From assembly GCA_947456995.1 (NCBI GenBank), contig CANGVB010000264.1:1-5867 (forward strand): a stretch of 5,867 nucleotides of DNA, written 5' to 3'. The notes under the pieces were generated by a model that was not told where the DNA came from, made no database searches, and was given only the letters and a program-made list of their open reading frames with translations. The stretch is from Bryobacteraceae bacterium (GTDB lineage: Bacteria; Acidobacteriota; Terriglobia; Bryobacterales; Bryobacteraceae). Position numbers and translations under genes: made by a program. Shown piece after piece: positions 1 to 5,862 of this stretch (position 1 is the first letter of the stretch; each line of letters starts with the position of its first letter).

Positions 1-763
1 CCACATACAGATAATCTTGCTCCGCCCCACCCTCAATCCGCAACAACTTCCGCCTCAGCTCAACAAAATTCTCTTCCTCCTCCACCTTCCCAGCCCCACA
101 ACCCGGCAACTGCTCATTCTGCGTTTTGAAATACTCAAAGTCCTCGATCACCTCATCCCGCATCTCATCCGGCCCTCGCGCCGCAAAACTCCGCACCACC
201 CCCGCAATCCCCTTCGCCTTCCCAAACTCCCGCCGCGACTGCGTCGCCCTGCGCAACCGCTGCACCAATTGCCGCCCCACCACCACCGCCCGCTCATCCT
301 TCCAGTTGAGAACCAACTCGAGCCCCGCCTCAATCTCCACAGCAGACCGCAGCGTCGAAGCCGCCGCTTCAAACTCCCCCACCTCCATCGCCACCTTCAG
401 ATACCGCGAAGGGTCATCCACCACACGATGCTCACACCGTGCCACACTGCTCCGGGCCCGCAAAGGGAACGCCCCCACCCGGTACACCTGCCATGCCTCC
501 ACCAGAGCATCTTCAGGCCCACCAGCCCACCCCAGCGCCACCGGAAAGTCCTTCCCCTCAACACTACGATCCAGCCGCGAAGCCACCTCATAAGCCTCCC
601 GAGCCACCGCCCGCGCCGCCTCATCCTTCAAATCAAACTCACGAATCAACCCCAGCATCACCCGCGACTGTATCAACGCCGGCAACTGCCGGTACTCGCG
701 CAACTTCGCCGCAACCGCAGCATCGTCGGCAACCAGCAAAGGCATAAGTAGCAACCACACCAT
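1..763 (-). CDS. Unrecognised protein with short hydrophobic N-terminus, partial (runs off left edge)
   Basis: I translated this frame by hand on the minus strand. It is open from an ATG at 763-761 to the window edge, giving 254 complete codons with no stop, and the C-terminus lies outside. An in-frame TAG at 769-767 just upstream fixes the longest start. A second ATG is at codon 7. The N-terminus (MVWLLLMPLLVADD) is a short hydrophobic stretch that could be a weak signal peptide or anchor with a cut near VA/DD. The rest is rich in Glu, Arg, Ala and Leu and looks mainly helical. Recognisable patches are VDDPSRYLKVAMEVGEF (about residues 115-131) and an acidic run VEEEENF (227-233). Only two Cys are visible, 110 and 222. 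It follows the DUF2141 gene by 17 bases and so probably belongs to the same operon. No good Shine-Dalgarno is visible. I recognise no family. An alpha-solenoid or helical-bundle envelope protein is only a guess. Plus-strand open frames over this stretch are Pro/His/Arg-rich shadows. Confidence 0.8.
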   Translation of the reverse strand, partial: MVWLLLMPLLVADDAAVAAKLREYRQLPALIQSRVMLGLIREFDLKDEAARAVAREAYEVASRLDRSVEGKDFPVALGWAGGPEDALVEAWQVYRVGAFPLRARSSVARCEHRVVDDPSRYLKVAMEVGEFEAAASTLRSAVEIEAGLELVLNWKDERAVVVGRQLVQRLRRATQSRREFGKAKGIAGVVRSFAARGPDEMRDEVIEDFEYFKTQNEQLPGCGAGKVEEEENFVELRRKLLRIEGGAEQDYLYV

Positions 764-780
764 GCCGCTAGCTTAGCGCT

Positions 781-1194
781 CTACTGCATCGCAATCGAAA
801 TCGTCAAATCCCCACTCACCACAAACTTGGCATCCTGAAACTTCGGCGGCCCCATCTTGCCCTTGGCATCATTAGAAGCCCCCGTCCGCTCCTTCGGGAT
901 GCCAATGAAGTTCGTATCCATCTTGCCGTTCCCGTTTTCATCGTGATACACGGCCACGGCATAAGTCCCCGGCGCAACACCCTTAAATGTGAAAACAGCA
1001 ACCCCCTGCACGATCTTCACCATCTGCTTGTCCTTCGACTTCGCTTCCTTCGTCGGATAAGCACCCGCATCATCATAAAGCGCAGCCATAGCCGAACCCT
1101 TATCGCTGTTAAATCCCTTGACGTTCACCGTCAAAGTAGCAGACTGCCCCAAAAGCCCCAGCCCCGCCAGAAGCAAACAAGCAAGCACTCGCAT
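781..1194 (-). CDS. Secreted DUF2141 domain protein
   Basis: A 137-residue protein with a clear signal peptide: MRVLACLLLAGLGLLGQSA, basic Arg2, a Leu-rich core, and likely cleavage near residues 17-19. The mature part matches my knowledge of DUF2141: a small beta-rich fold with a central stretch G-T-Y-A-V-A-V-Y-H-D-E-N-G-N-G-K-M-D (76-93), then GIPKE (98-102) and GPPKFQDAKF (115-124). The run D85-E-N-G-N-G-K-M-D93 resembles an EF-hand or dockerin calcium loop, so metal binding is possible but unproven for the family. The function of DUF2141 proteins is unknown, and the mature protein should be periplasmic or extracellular. The ATG lies two bases after the etfA stop, with AAGGG (1205-1201) six bases upstream as a plausible ribosome site. 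It is therefore very probably co-translated with etfA, although no functional link to electron transfer is evident. Length is normal for the family. Common family members have an aromatic residue after the GIPKE(R) region where this one reads RTGASND. Confidence 0.9.
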   Translation of the reverse strand: MRVLACLLLAGLGLLGQSATLTVNVKGFNSDKGSAMAALYDDAGAYPTKEAKSKDKQMVKIVQGVAVFTFKGVAPGTYAVAVYHDENGNGKMDTNFIGIPKERTGASNDAKGKMGPPKFQDAKFVVSGDLTISIAMQ

Positions 1195-1196
1195 AC

Positions 1197-2072
1197 TTAG
1201 CCCTTAGCCGCGCGAATCGCCGCCGTCAGCGCCGGCAGCACTTCAAACAAATCGGCACACATCCCGTAATCGGCCACCTCAAAAATCGGCGCATTCTCAT
1301 CCTTGTTGATGGCCACAACAGTCTTTGCGCCCTTCATCCCCACCAGATGCTGAATCGCCCCCGACAAGCCCACGGCCACATAAAGCTTCGGTGCCACCGT
1401 CTGCCCGCTGCTCCCCACCTGGCGCTCCATCGGCAACCAGCCGTTATCGCAAATCGGCCGCGACGCCGCAATCTCCGCCCCTAGCGCCCCCGCCAGATCC
1501 TCGATCAACGAGAGATTTTCCTTCTCCTTGATGCCACGGCCCACACTCACAATAATCGGAGCCGCACTCAAATCCACAGCCCGAGCCGCCTCGCGAAACT
1601 TCTCTTCCGGCTTCTGTCTCGGCGCAGCGCCGGCAGCAGGCATCGCCTCAACCACAACACCCTCAGCCTCGCCAGCCCGGTAAGCCCCAGCCTGCAACGA
1701 CAAAAACACCGGCTCACCCAGCGGCTTGATCTCGGCATTCATCTTGCCTTGAAACAACTGCCGCGTCACAAACAACACTCCACTATCCACCCGCAGCCGA
1801 ATCACATCCGAAATCAACGACCGGTCAAAACGAGTCGCCAGCTTCGGCGCAAAATCCCGCACCTGATAGGTATGCGGAAACAGAACCACCTGAAATTGTT
1901 TCGTGCGAATCAGCTCAGCCAAACCATCGGTAAACCCATCCGCCGTGTACGTCCCACCGGGCTCCACGCTATGTACGCTAAGCCCCAGCTTGGCCCCAAG
2001 ATCCACCGCAGCCGCCAGCGTCTCTGCCGAAAGCTTATGCCCTGCCTCAAGTACAGCTAGTATTCCGCTCAC
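1197..2072 (-). CDS. etfA: Electron transfer flavoprotein subunit alpha
   Basis: The FAD-carrying subunit of the cytoplasmic ETF heterodimer. ETF accepts electrons from acyl-CoA and other dehydrogenases and passes them on, classically to ETF:quinone oxidoreductase. It has 291 residues, slightly shorter than the usual 305-330. The N-terminal domain (1-145) holds FPHTYQVRDFAPKLATRFD (65-83). The C-terminal FAD domain (about 170-291) has VGRGI (177-181), ASRPICDNGW (203-212), QVGSSGQTV (218-226), LYVAVGLSGAIQH (230-242) and VVAINKDENAPIFEVADYG (252-270), closely following the ETF-alpha signature. Arg205, Ser222 and His242 match the human FAD-contacting Arg249, Thr266 and His286 by motif. Ser for Thr is common in bacterial ETFs. 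The start is GTG: its GTGA overlaps the TGA stop of etfB by four bases. GAGGTG (2086-2081) lies eight bases upstream, and no in-frame ATG is available. Translational coupling to etfB would keep the subunits at 1:1. Confidence 0.96.
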   Translation of the reverse strand: MSGILAVLEAGHKLSAETLAAAVDLGAKLGLSVHSVEPGGTYTADGFTDGLAELIRTKQFQVVLFPHTYQVRDFAPKLATRFDRSLISDVIRLRVDSGVLFVTRQLFQGKMNAEIKPLGEPVFLSLQAGAYRAGEAEGVVVEAMPAAGAAPRQKPEEKFREAARAVDLSAAPIIVSVGRGIKEKENLSLIEDLAGALGAEIAASRPICDNGWLPMERQVGSSGQTVAPKLYVAVGLSGAIQHLVGMKGAKTVVAINKDENAPIFEVADYGMCADLFEVLPALTAAIRAAKG

Positions 2073-2824
2073 AGTACATGCACCTCGTTCTTGAGCTTCT
2101 CTACCAACTCAGCCACCGTCTTAACCATCTGCGTCTGCTTCGATTTCTGCGGCAGCGTCACACCCACCAACTCATAAGAAGCCACATGCGAAACACCCAG
2201 CTCCCCAGGCGTCAGCGTCTTCACTTCCTTCGTCTTGGCTTTCTTGATCCCCATCAGCGTCGCATAGCGCAGCTTCTTGATTCCCGATTGAATCGTCAGC
2301 ACCGCCGGCAGCGGCATCCCCACATGCTGAAACCAACCATCCTCAAGCTCACGCTTCACCCGCAGCATCCCGCCCTCAATATCCACCTGCATGATGATCG
2401 TCGCATGAGGCAAGCCCAGCAACTCCGCCATCACCACACCAGCCTGTCCCGCGCCCACATCGTCCGATTGCAAACCAGTCAACACCAGATCCGGCGCTTC
2501 CGTCTTCACCGCAGCAGCCAGCAATTTAGCGGTCGCAAGCGTATCCCAATCGACGATATCGTCTACCGCAATATGAATCGCCCGGTCCGCCCCCTTGGCC
2601 AGAGCCTCACGAATTGTCGCACTGGCGCGATCCGGCCCGGCGCAAACAGCCACCACTTCTCCGCCATGCGCTTCCTTCAGCTGCAACGCTTCTTCAAGCG
2701 CATAAGCATCCGGCTCATTGATTTCGTATTCGAGGTTTGACTCGTCGATCCACTTGCCCGAGGCAGCGGCGGTCAAAAGAGAATCGCGAGCAGGTACCTG
2801 CTTGATCGCGACAAGGATCTTCAT
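2069..2824 (-). CDS. etfB: Electron transfer flavoprotein subunit beta
   Basis: The small ETF subunit, 251 residues, close to the family norm of 250-260. It docks with EtfA and holds a nucleotide: AMP in ordinary ETFs, a second FAD in bifurcating ones. The N-terminus MKILVAIKQVPARDS, then NEPDAYALEEALQLKE (36-51), DLVLTGLQSDDVGAGQAG (112-129) and the ETF-beta signature from V156 to T177 (VKRELEDGWFQHV then PLPAVLT) are all present. This is followed by IQSGIKKLRYATLMGIKKAK, the usual recognition-loop region that contacts dehydrogenases. The ATG lies one base after the fabF stop (TAG, T, ATG), and the gene overlaps etfA by four bases. No strong Shine-Dalgarno is seen, so initiation probably depends on ribosomes finishing fabF. 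Unusual: where human ETF-beta has Asn-Gln-Thr contacting the AMP phosphate, this protein has Gly126-Gln127-Ala128. Confidence 0.96.
   Translation of the reverse strand: MKILVAIKQVPARDSLLTAAASGKWIDESNLEYEINEPDAYALEEALQLKEAHGGEVVAVCAGPDRASATIREALAKGADRAIHIAVDDIVDWDTLATAKLLAAAVKTEAPDLVLTGLQSDDVGAGQAGVVMAELLGLPHATIIMQVDIEGGMLRVKRELEDGWFQHVGMPLPAVLTIQSGIKKLRYATLMGIKKAKTKEVKTLTPGELGVSHVASYELVGVTLPQKSKQTQMVKTVAELVEKLKNEVHVL
2081..2086 (-). promoter_or_regulatory. Ribosome binding site supporting the etfA GTG start
   Basis: On the minus strand, GAGGTG lies inside the last codons of etfB and eight bases before the GTG at 2072-2070. Together with the GTGA start-stop overlap it supports GTG as the etfA start. 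An ATG at 2079-2077 lies between the two, but it is out of the etfA frame. Confidence 0.6.
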
Positions 2825-2825
2825 A

Positions 2826-4067
2826 CTATTCAGCGTAGCGCTTGAAGATCAGGCACCCGTTGGTGCCGCCAAATCCAAACGAATTCGAGAGCACCGTATC
2901 AAGCTTCATCGGCCGCGCCGCATTCGGGATGTAATCGAGATCACAACCCTCATCCGGGTTCTCCAGATTCATCGTTCCAGGTGCAATCTGATCCCGAATC
3001 GCCATCACGCAAATGCCAGCTTCGAGCGCCCCAGCCCCACCCAGCAGGTGGCCCGTCTGCGCCTTGGTTGACGATACGGGAATCTGATACGCCCGCTCGC
3101 CCATCGCTGCCTTGAAAGCACGCGTTTCAATCACGTCACCGGCAGAAGTCGAAGTCGCATGGGCATTGATGTAATCAATCGAATCAGGGCCAATACCGGC
3201 ATCCTTCATCGCATTCAGCATCACCCGCCGCGCACCATCGCCATCCTCGCTCGGAGAAGCCATGTGGAAGGCATCGCCCGACATCCCGTAGCCAATGATC
3301 TCGGCCAGAATATTCGCACCACGAGCCTTGGCATGCTCGAGTTCTTCAAGAATCAGAATCCCCGCGCCTTCGCCCACAACAAAGCCATCACGGTCTTTGT
3401 CCCACGGTCGCGAAGCACGTTCCGGGTCATCGTTACGCGTTGAGAGCGCACGCATTGCCGAGAAGCCGGCCACACTCAGCGGCGTACAAGCCGCCTCAGA
3501 GCCACCGGCAATCATCGCATCAGCATAGCCATGCTGGATCAAACGATACGAATCGCCCACACCATGCGCACCCGAAGTACAAGCCGTAGCAACAGCAGAA
3601 TTCGGCCCCTTCGCGCCCGTACGAATCGAAACCTGGCCTGCAGCCAGATTCACAATCGAAGCAGGAATAAAGAAGGGAGAAACCTTACTCGGCCCCCCGG
3701 CCAGCAACTTCTCGTGTTCGCGTTCGATCACTTCGAAGCCGCCGATCCCGCTCCCGATGTACACACCAATCCTGTCGGCGTTATCGGGGGTGATTTTGAG
3801 GCCGCTCATTGCCAGCGCGTTGTCGGTTGCGGCAATCGCGAAATGCATAAAGCGCCCCATCTTCTTGACTTCTTTTTTGTCGATGAAGGCTGTGGGGTCG
3901 AAATTCTTCACTTCGCCGGCAATCTTCGAAGGGTGATTGACAGGGTCAAAAAGGGTAATGCGGGCAATGCCGTTCTTACCCTCCTGAATGGCCTTCCAAA
4001 CCGCCTCGGTTTCGTTGCCAACGGAGCAGATCAACCCAATACCAGTAACTACAACACGTCGTGGCAA
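2826..4067 (-). CDS. fabF: Beta-ketoacyl-ACP synthase II (KAS II)
   Basis: The elongating condensing enzyme of type II fatty acid synthesis. It joins malonyl-ACP to an acyl chain on its active-site cysteine, releasing CO2, in the cytoplasm. It has 413 residues (E. coli FabF has 412), with a thiolase fold and the Cys-His-His triad at the expected places: Cys163 in TACTSGAH, His303 in NAHATST, and His340 in KAQTGHLLGGAGA with Lys335. Further landmarks are RPWDKDRDGFVVGEGAG (220-236), NPDEGCDLDYIPN (370-382) and the C-terminal SNSFGFGGTNGCLIFK (394-409). The start is TTG, chosen because MPRRVVVTGIG aligns with the family N-terminus and AAGAGG (4082-4077) lies nine bases upstream. No in-frame ATG is nearby. 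It follows acpP by 15 bases, a standard acpP-fabF pair, and etfB follows after one base. Oddities: the motif is NAHATST rather than the near-universal NAHGTST, and Ser308 replaces the usual Pro. Confidence 0.97.
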   Translation of the reverse strand: MPRRVVVTGIGLICSVGNETEAVWKAIQEGKNGIARITLFDPVNHPSKIAGEVKNFDPTAFIDKKEVKKMGRFMHFAIAATDNALAMSGLKITPDNADRIGVYIGSGIGGFEVIEREHEKLLAGGPSKVSPFFIPASIVNLAAGQVSIRTGAKGPNSAVATACTSGAHGVGDSYRLIQHGYADAMIAGGSEAACTPLSVAGFSAMRALSTRNDDPERASRPWDKDRDGFVVGEGAGILILEELEHAKARGANILAEIIGYGMSGDAFHMASPSEDGDGARRVMLNAMKDAGIGPDSIDYINAHATSTSAGDVIETRAFKAAMGERAYQIPVSSTKAQTGHLLGGAGALEAGICVMAIRDQIAPGTMNLENPDEGCDLDYIPNAARPMKLDTVLSNSFGFGGTNGCLIFKRYAE

Positions 4068-4076
4068 GGGGAACCG

Positions 4077-4082
4077 CCTCTT
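4077..4082 (-). promoter_or_regulatory. Ribosome binding site supporting the fabF TTG start
   Basis: On the minus strand, AAGAGG directly follows the acpP stop codon and lies nine bases before the TTG at 4067-4065. It supports translation from TTG at the point where similarity to FabF begins. A TTG start normally initiates less well than ATG, which would fit FabF being made at a lower level than its carrier protein. Confidence 0.6.
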
Positions 4083-4319
4083 TTACTTTTTCTTTTTGGT
4101 GTCGATGTACTCGATGGCGGCCTTAACCGTCGTGAGCTTTTCAGCGTCTTCGTCGGGCACGTCGATGCCGAAGGCTTCTTCAAATGCCATGACTAATTCC
4201 ACGATGTCGAGGGAGTCCGCGCCGAGGTCGTCCACGAAACTTGCCGTGTCGTCTACCTGAGCCTCGTCTACTCCGAGCTGCTCGACAATGATCTGTTTAA
4301 CTTTTTCTCTTACGTCCAT
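4083..4319 (-). CDS. acpP: Acyl carrier protein
   Basis: A 78-residue acidic four-helix protein that carries growing acyl chains on 4'-phosphopantetheine. The attachment site is Ser36 in [19 protein letters not shown] (30-48), the classic DSL motif, at the same position as in E. coli ACP. The N-terminus [17 protein letters not shown] and the helix III region [16 protein letters not shown] are typical. The ATG at 4319-4317 gives the standard length. The frame stays open upstream to 5102, but that 261-residue extension is antisense to the plus-strand hydrolase gene and has no ACP-family counterpart, so I reject it. The protein ends in four lysines (DTKKKK), an unusually basic tail for an ACP. 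It is the first gene of the leftward directon. Its promoter must lie in the 39-base divergent gap or inside the start of the opposite gene. Only a weak ribosome site (GGAAT, 4332-4328) is seen. The stop is TAA, and the frame is shared with fabF downstream. Confidence 0.96.
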   Translation of the reverse strand: MDVREKVKQIIVEQLGVDEAQVDDTASFVDDLGADSLDIVELVMAFEEAFGIDVPDEDAEKLTTVKAAIEYIDTKKKK

Positions 4320-4358
4320 TGGATTCGATTCCGATTCTAGCAGAGCTATGCTGGGGGA
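4320..4358. promoter_or_regulatory. Divergent acpP / hydrolase intergenic promoter region
   Basis: This 39-base gap is the only space for the 5' signals of two divergent genes. On the minus strand, TAGAAT (4339-4334) differs from the -10 consensus at one base, and TTCATT about 18 bases upstream, inside the first codons of the hydrolase gene, is a poor -35. On the plus strand, TATGCT (4347-4352) is a possible -10 with TTCGAT 17 bases upstream. A start seven bases below it would fall on or next to the hydrolase ATG, giving a nearly leaderless mRNA. Three GATTC words (4322-4326, 4327-4331, 4333-4337) occupy the middle and could be an operator or chance. All boxes are judged by eye. Confidence 0.35.
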
Positions 4359-5741
4359 ATGAAAGCATTTCGAGCGATTCTTGTACTGGCTATCTCCGCC
4401 GTACTCCTCCCCGCTGCCCCCGCACGCAGTGAAAAAAGCGAAAAGAAGGGCTGGATTCAGGTCCAACTCACCGGTACCCCGCGTGAAATGGGCCGCCAGC
4501 ACGGTCGAATTCTCTCCGCCGAGATCGCCGATGGCCTCAAAGCAATCCAAACCATCATCGTCCACGACACCAAGCGGGACTGGAACTTTTACCGCGACGC
4601 CGGCAAAAATATTCTCTGGCCCAAGGTAGAAACCCAATACCGCGAAGAACTCGAAGGCATCGCCGAAGGCCTCAAAGAGAAAGGCTCGAAGCTCGACCTC
4701 TGGGATGTAGTCGCCCTCAACGGCTGGATGGAACTCGCCTGGTATTACGTCCCGGCCTACAACAAAAAGCACGGCGTCCCCAACCCGCCCGCCGCCGTCG
4801 CCCCCGAGCACTGCTCCGCTTTCATCGCCACCGGCAAGTACACCAAGAACGGCAAAATCGTCATCGCCCACAACGCCTGGGTCGACTACGCCATTGGCGA
4901 GCGCTGGAATATCATCTTCGACATCCAGCCCAAAGACGGCATGCACATGATCATGGACGGCTACCCCGGTCTCATCCACTCCGGTGACGACTTCGGCATC
5001 AACACCTCCGGCATCGTCATCAGCGAAACCACCATCAGCGGATTTCAAGGCTTCGACGAAAAAGGCATCCCGGAATTCGTCCGCGCCCGCAAGGCTTTGC
5101 AATACGGCAAGTCAATTGACGAAGTAGTGGCCATCTTTAAAGACGGCAACAACGGCGGCTACGCCAACACCTGGCTAATCGGCGACAACAAAACCAACGA
5201 GATCGCCCGTCTTGAACTGGGCCTCAAAAACGTAACCCTCGAGCGAACCCGCGACGGCTACTACGCCGGCTCCAACTTCCCCAACAACCCCAAGCTCCTC
5301 GCCGAAGAGACGGTCGACTTCAACCCCAACGATCTCTCCAATTCCGCCATGGCCCGCAAGGTCCGTTGGGAAGCAATCCTCGAGGAGAACAAAGGCAGCA
5401 TCGACATCAAGCTAGCCCAGCGCTTCATGGCCGACGGCAAAGATTCTTTCGACAAGAAAGACGCCCCCAGCGAGCGAAGCCTCTGCGGCCGCATCGACCT
5501 CTCAGCAAGAGGCAGCGCCGGCTGGCAGCCCCCCTTCGGCCCCGCAGGAGCCGTGCAGAACAAGGCAGCCGATGCGAGCATGATCGACAGAATGGCCCTC
5601 TCAGCAGCCTACGGCCCCCAGTGCGGCCCAGACTTCAAAGCTGCCGATTTCCTCAAGGCCCACCCCGAATTCAACTACCAGAAAGATGTACTAAAAGATA
5701 TGCCAAGCCAGCCTTGGGTCGAGTTCAAATCGATTCGATAA
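4359..5741 (+). CDS. Exported Ntn hydrolase, phospholipase B-like / peptidase C45 type
   Basis: A 460-residue protein that begins with a good signal peptide ([22 protein letters not shown], cut probably after Ala22), so it acts outside the cytoplasm. The sequence fits the Ntn-hydrolase group that includes phospholipase B-like proteins and acyl-CoA:6-aminopenicillanate acyltransferase (C45). Such proteins usually cleave themselves before a cysteine, which then becomes the nucleophile. The candidate is Cys152 in EHCSAF. Supporting landmarks are [10 protein letters not shown] (40-49), [10 protein letters not shown] (168-177), [15 protein letters not shown] (201-215) with IVISETT (219-225), [13 protein letters not shown] (264-276), YYAGSNFP (301-308), and the C-terminal LCGRIDL (375-381) with [10 protein letters not shown] (390-399). 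Cys376 and Cys422 could form a disulfide. The substrate cannot be told: amide bonds of N-acyl compounds or phospholipid esters are both possible. It is divergent from acpP and head-on to the directon. A G5 run one base before the ATG is too close for a normal Shine-Dalgarno. Confidence 0.85.
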   Translation: MKAFRAILVLAISAVLLPAAPARSEKSEKKGWIQVQLTGTPREMGRQHGRILSAEIADGLKAIQTIIVHDTKRDWNFYRDAGKNILWPKVETQYREELEGIAEGLKEKGSKLDLWDVVALNGWMELAWYYVPAYNKKHGVPNPPAAVAPEHCSAFIATGKYTKNGKIVIAHNAWVDYAIGERWNIIFDIQPKDGMHMIMDGYPGLIHSGDDFGINTSGIVISETTISGFQGFDEKGIPEFVRARKALQYGKSIDEVVAIFKDGNNGGYANTWLIGDNKTNEIARLELGLKNVTLERTRDGYYAGSNFPNNPKLLAEETVDFNPNDLSNSAMARKVRWEAILEENKGSIDIKLAQRFMADGKDSFDKKDAPSERSLCGRIDLSARGSAGWQPPFGPAGAVQNKAADASMIDRMALSAAYGPQCGPDFKAADFLKAHPEFNYQKDVLKDMPSQPWVEFKSIR

Positions 5742-5807
5742 ATATTTTCGAGAAGCAGTAACGAAGCCGCCCCGAACATCGACTTCCTTACATATCCCCG
5801 TTACGAA
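5742..5807. other. Non-coding spacer after the hydrolase gene
   Basis: Sixty-six bases between the hydrolase stop codon and the large hairpin. It begins AT-rich (AATATTTTCGAG) and then returns to normal composition. I see no gene, start site or repeat of note. The frames that stay open here have no start codon or ribosome site. Confidence 0.5.
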
Positions 5808-5862
5808 GGCGGATGCCTTGAAACTCTACCCCGGGTTTCTTGACATCCGCCGCCTCCTTTTT
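5808..5862 (+). terminator. Candidate intrinsic terminator / long inverted repeat after the hydrolase gene
   Basis: GGCGGATG (5808-5815) pairs perfectly with CATCCGCC (5844-5851). Inside it, GAAACTC (5820-5826) pairs with GGGTTTC (5833-5839) through one G-T wobble, with a six-base loop TACCCC and a four-by-four internal loop between the two stems. Six bases after the outer stem comes a run of five T (5858-5862). This arrangement, 66 bases after the stop codon, fits a Rho-independent terminator, though the T run is short and slightly displaced. A second small hairpin, CGCCT (5851-5855) with AGGCG (5863-5867), adjoins it, with the T run as its loop, and may compete with the first. A repeat of other origin cannot be excluded because the window ends here. 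Confidence 0.5.

Noticed and set aside
17..751. Plus-strand 244-codon open frame
   Set aside because: It is extremely rich in Pro, His, Arg and Leu with no recognisable motif. It mirrors the minus-strand gene that is continuous to the edge and has normal protein composition.
767..780. Small palindromes GCTA-GCT-TAGC and AGCGCT between the DUF2141 gene and the partial gene as a terminator
   Set aside because: The stems are only four and three pairs with no T run, too weak to end transcription.
2078..2740. Plus-strand 220-codon open frame opposite etfB
   Set aside because: His/Arg/Gln-rich composition, opposite an unmistakable etfB, so a shadow.
4083..4098. A-rich end of acpP as a programmed -1 frameshift site
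   Set aside because: Each run is five A then G, one A short of the classic A-AAA-AAG heptamer, and no downstream structure is evident.
3531..4196. Plus-strand 221-codon open frame opposite fabF and acpP
   Set aside because: It overlaps two certain genes on the other strand and has no domain I recognise. It arises from codon bias.
4320..5102. A 261-residue N-terminal extension of ACP in the same minus frame
   Set aside because: It is entirely antisense to the well-supported hydrolase gene, has the Val/Asp/Gly-rich look of a shadow frame, and would make an ACP unlike any I know. The internal ATG at 4319 gives the standard 78 residues.
5825..5845. Minus-strand ATG with a perfect AAGGAGG site, encoding MSRNPG
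   Set aside because: The frame stops after six codons and the bases form the arms of the inverted repeat. It is more simply read as repeat structure, though a leader peptide cannot be fully excluded.
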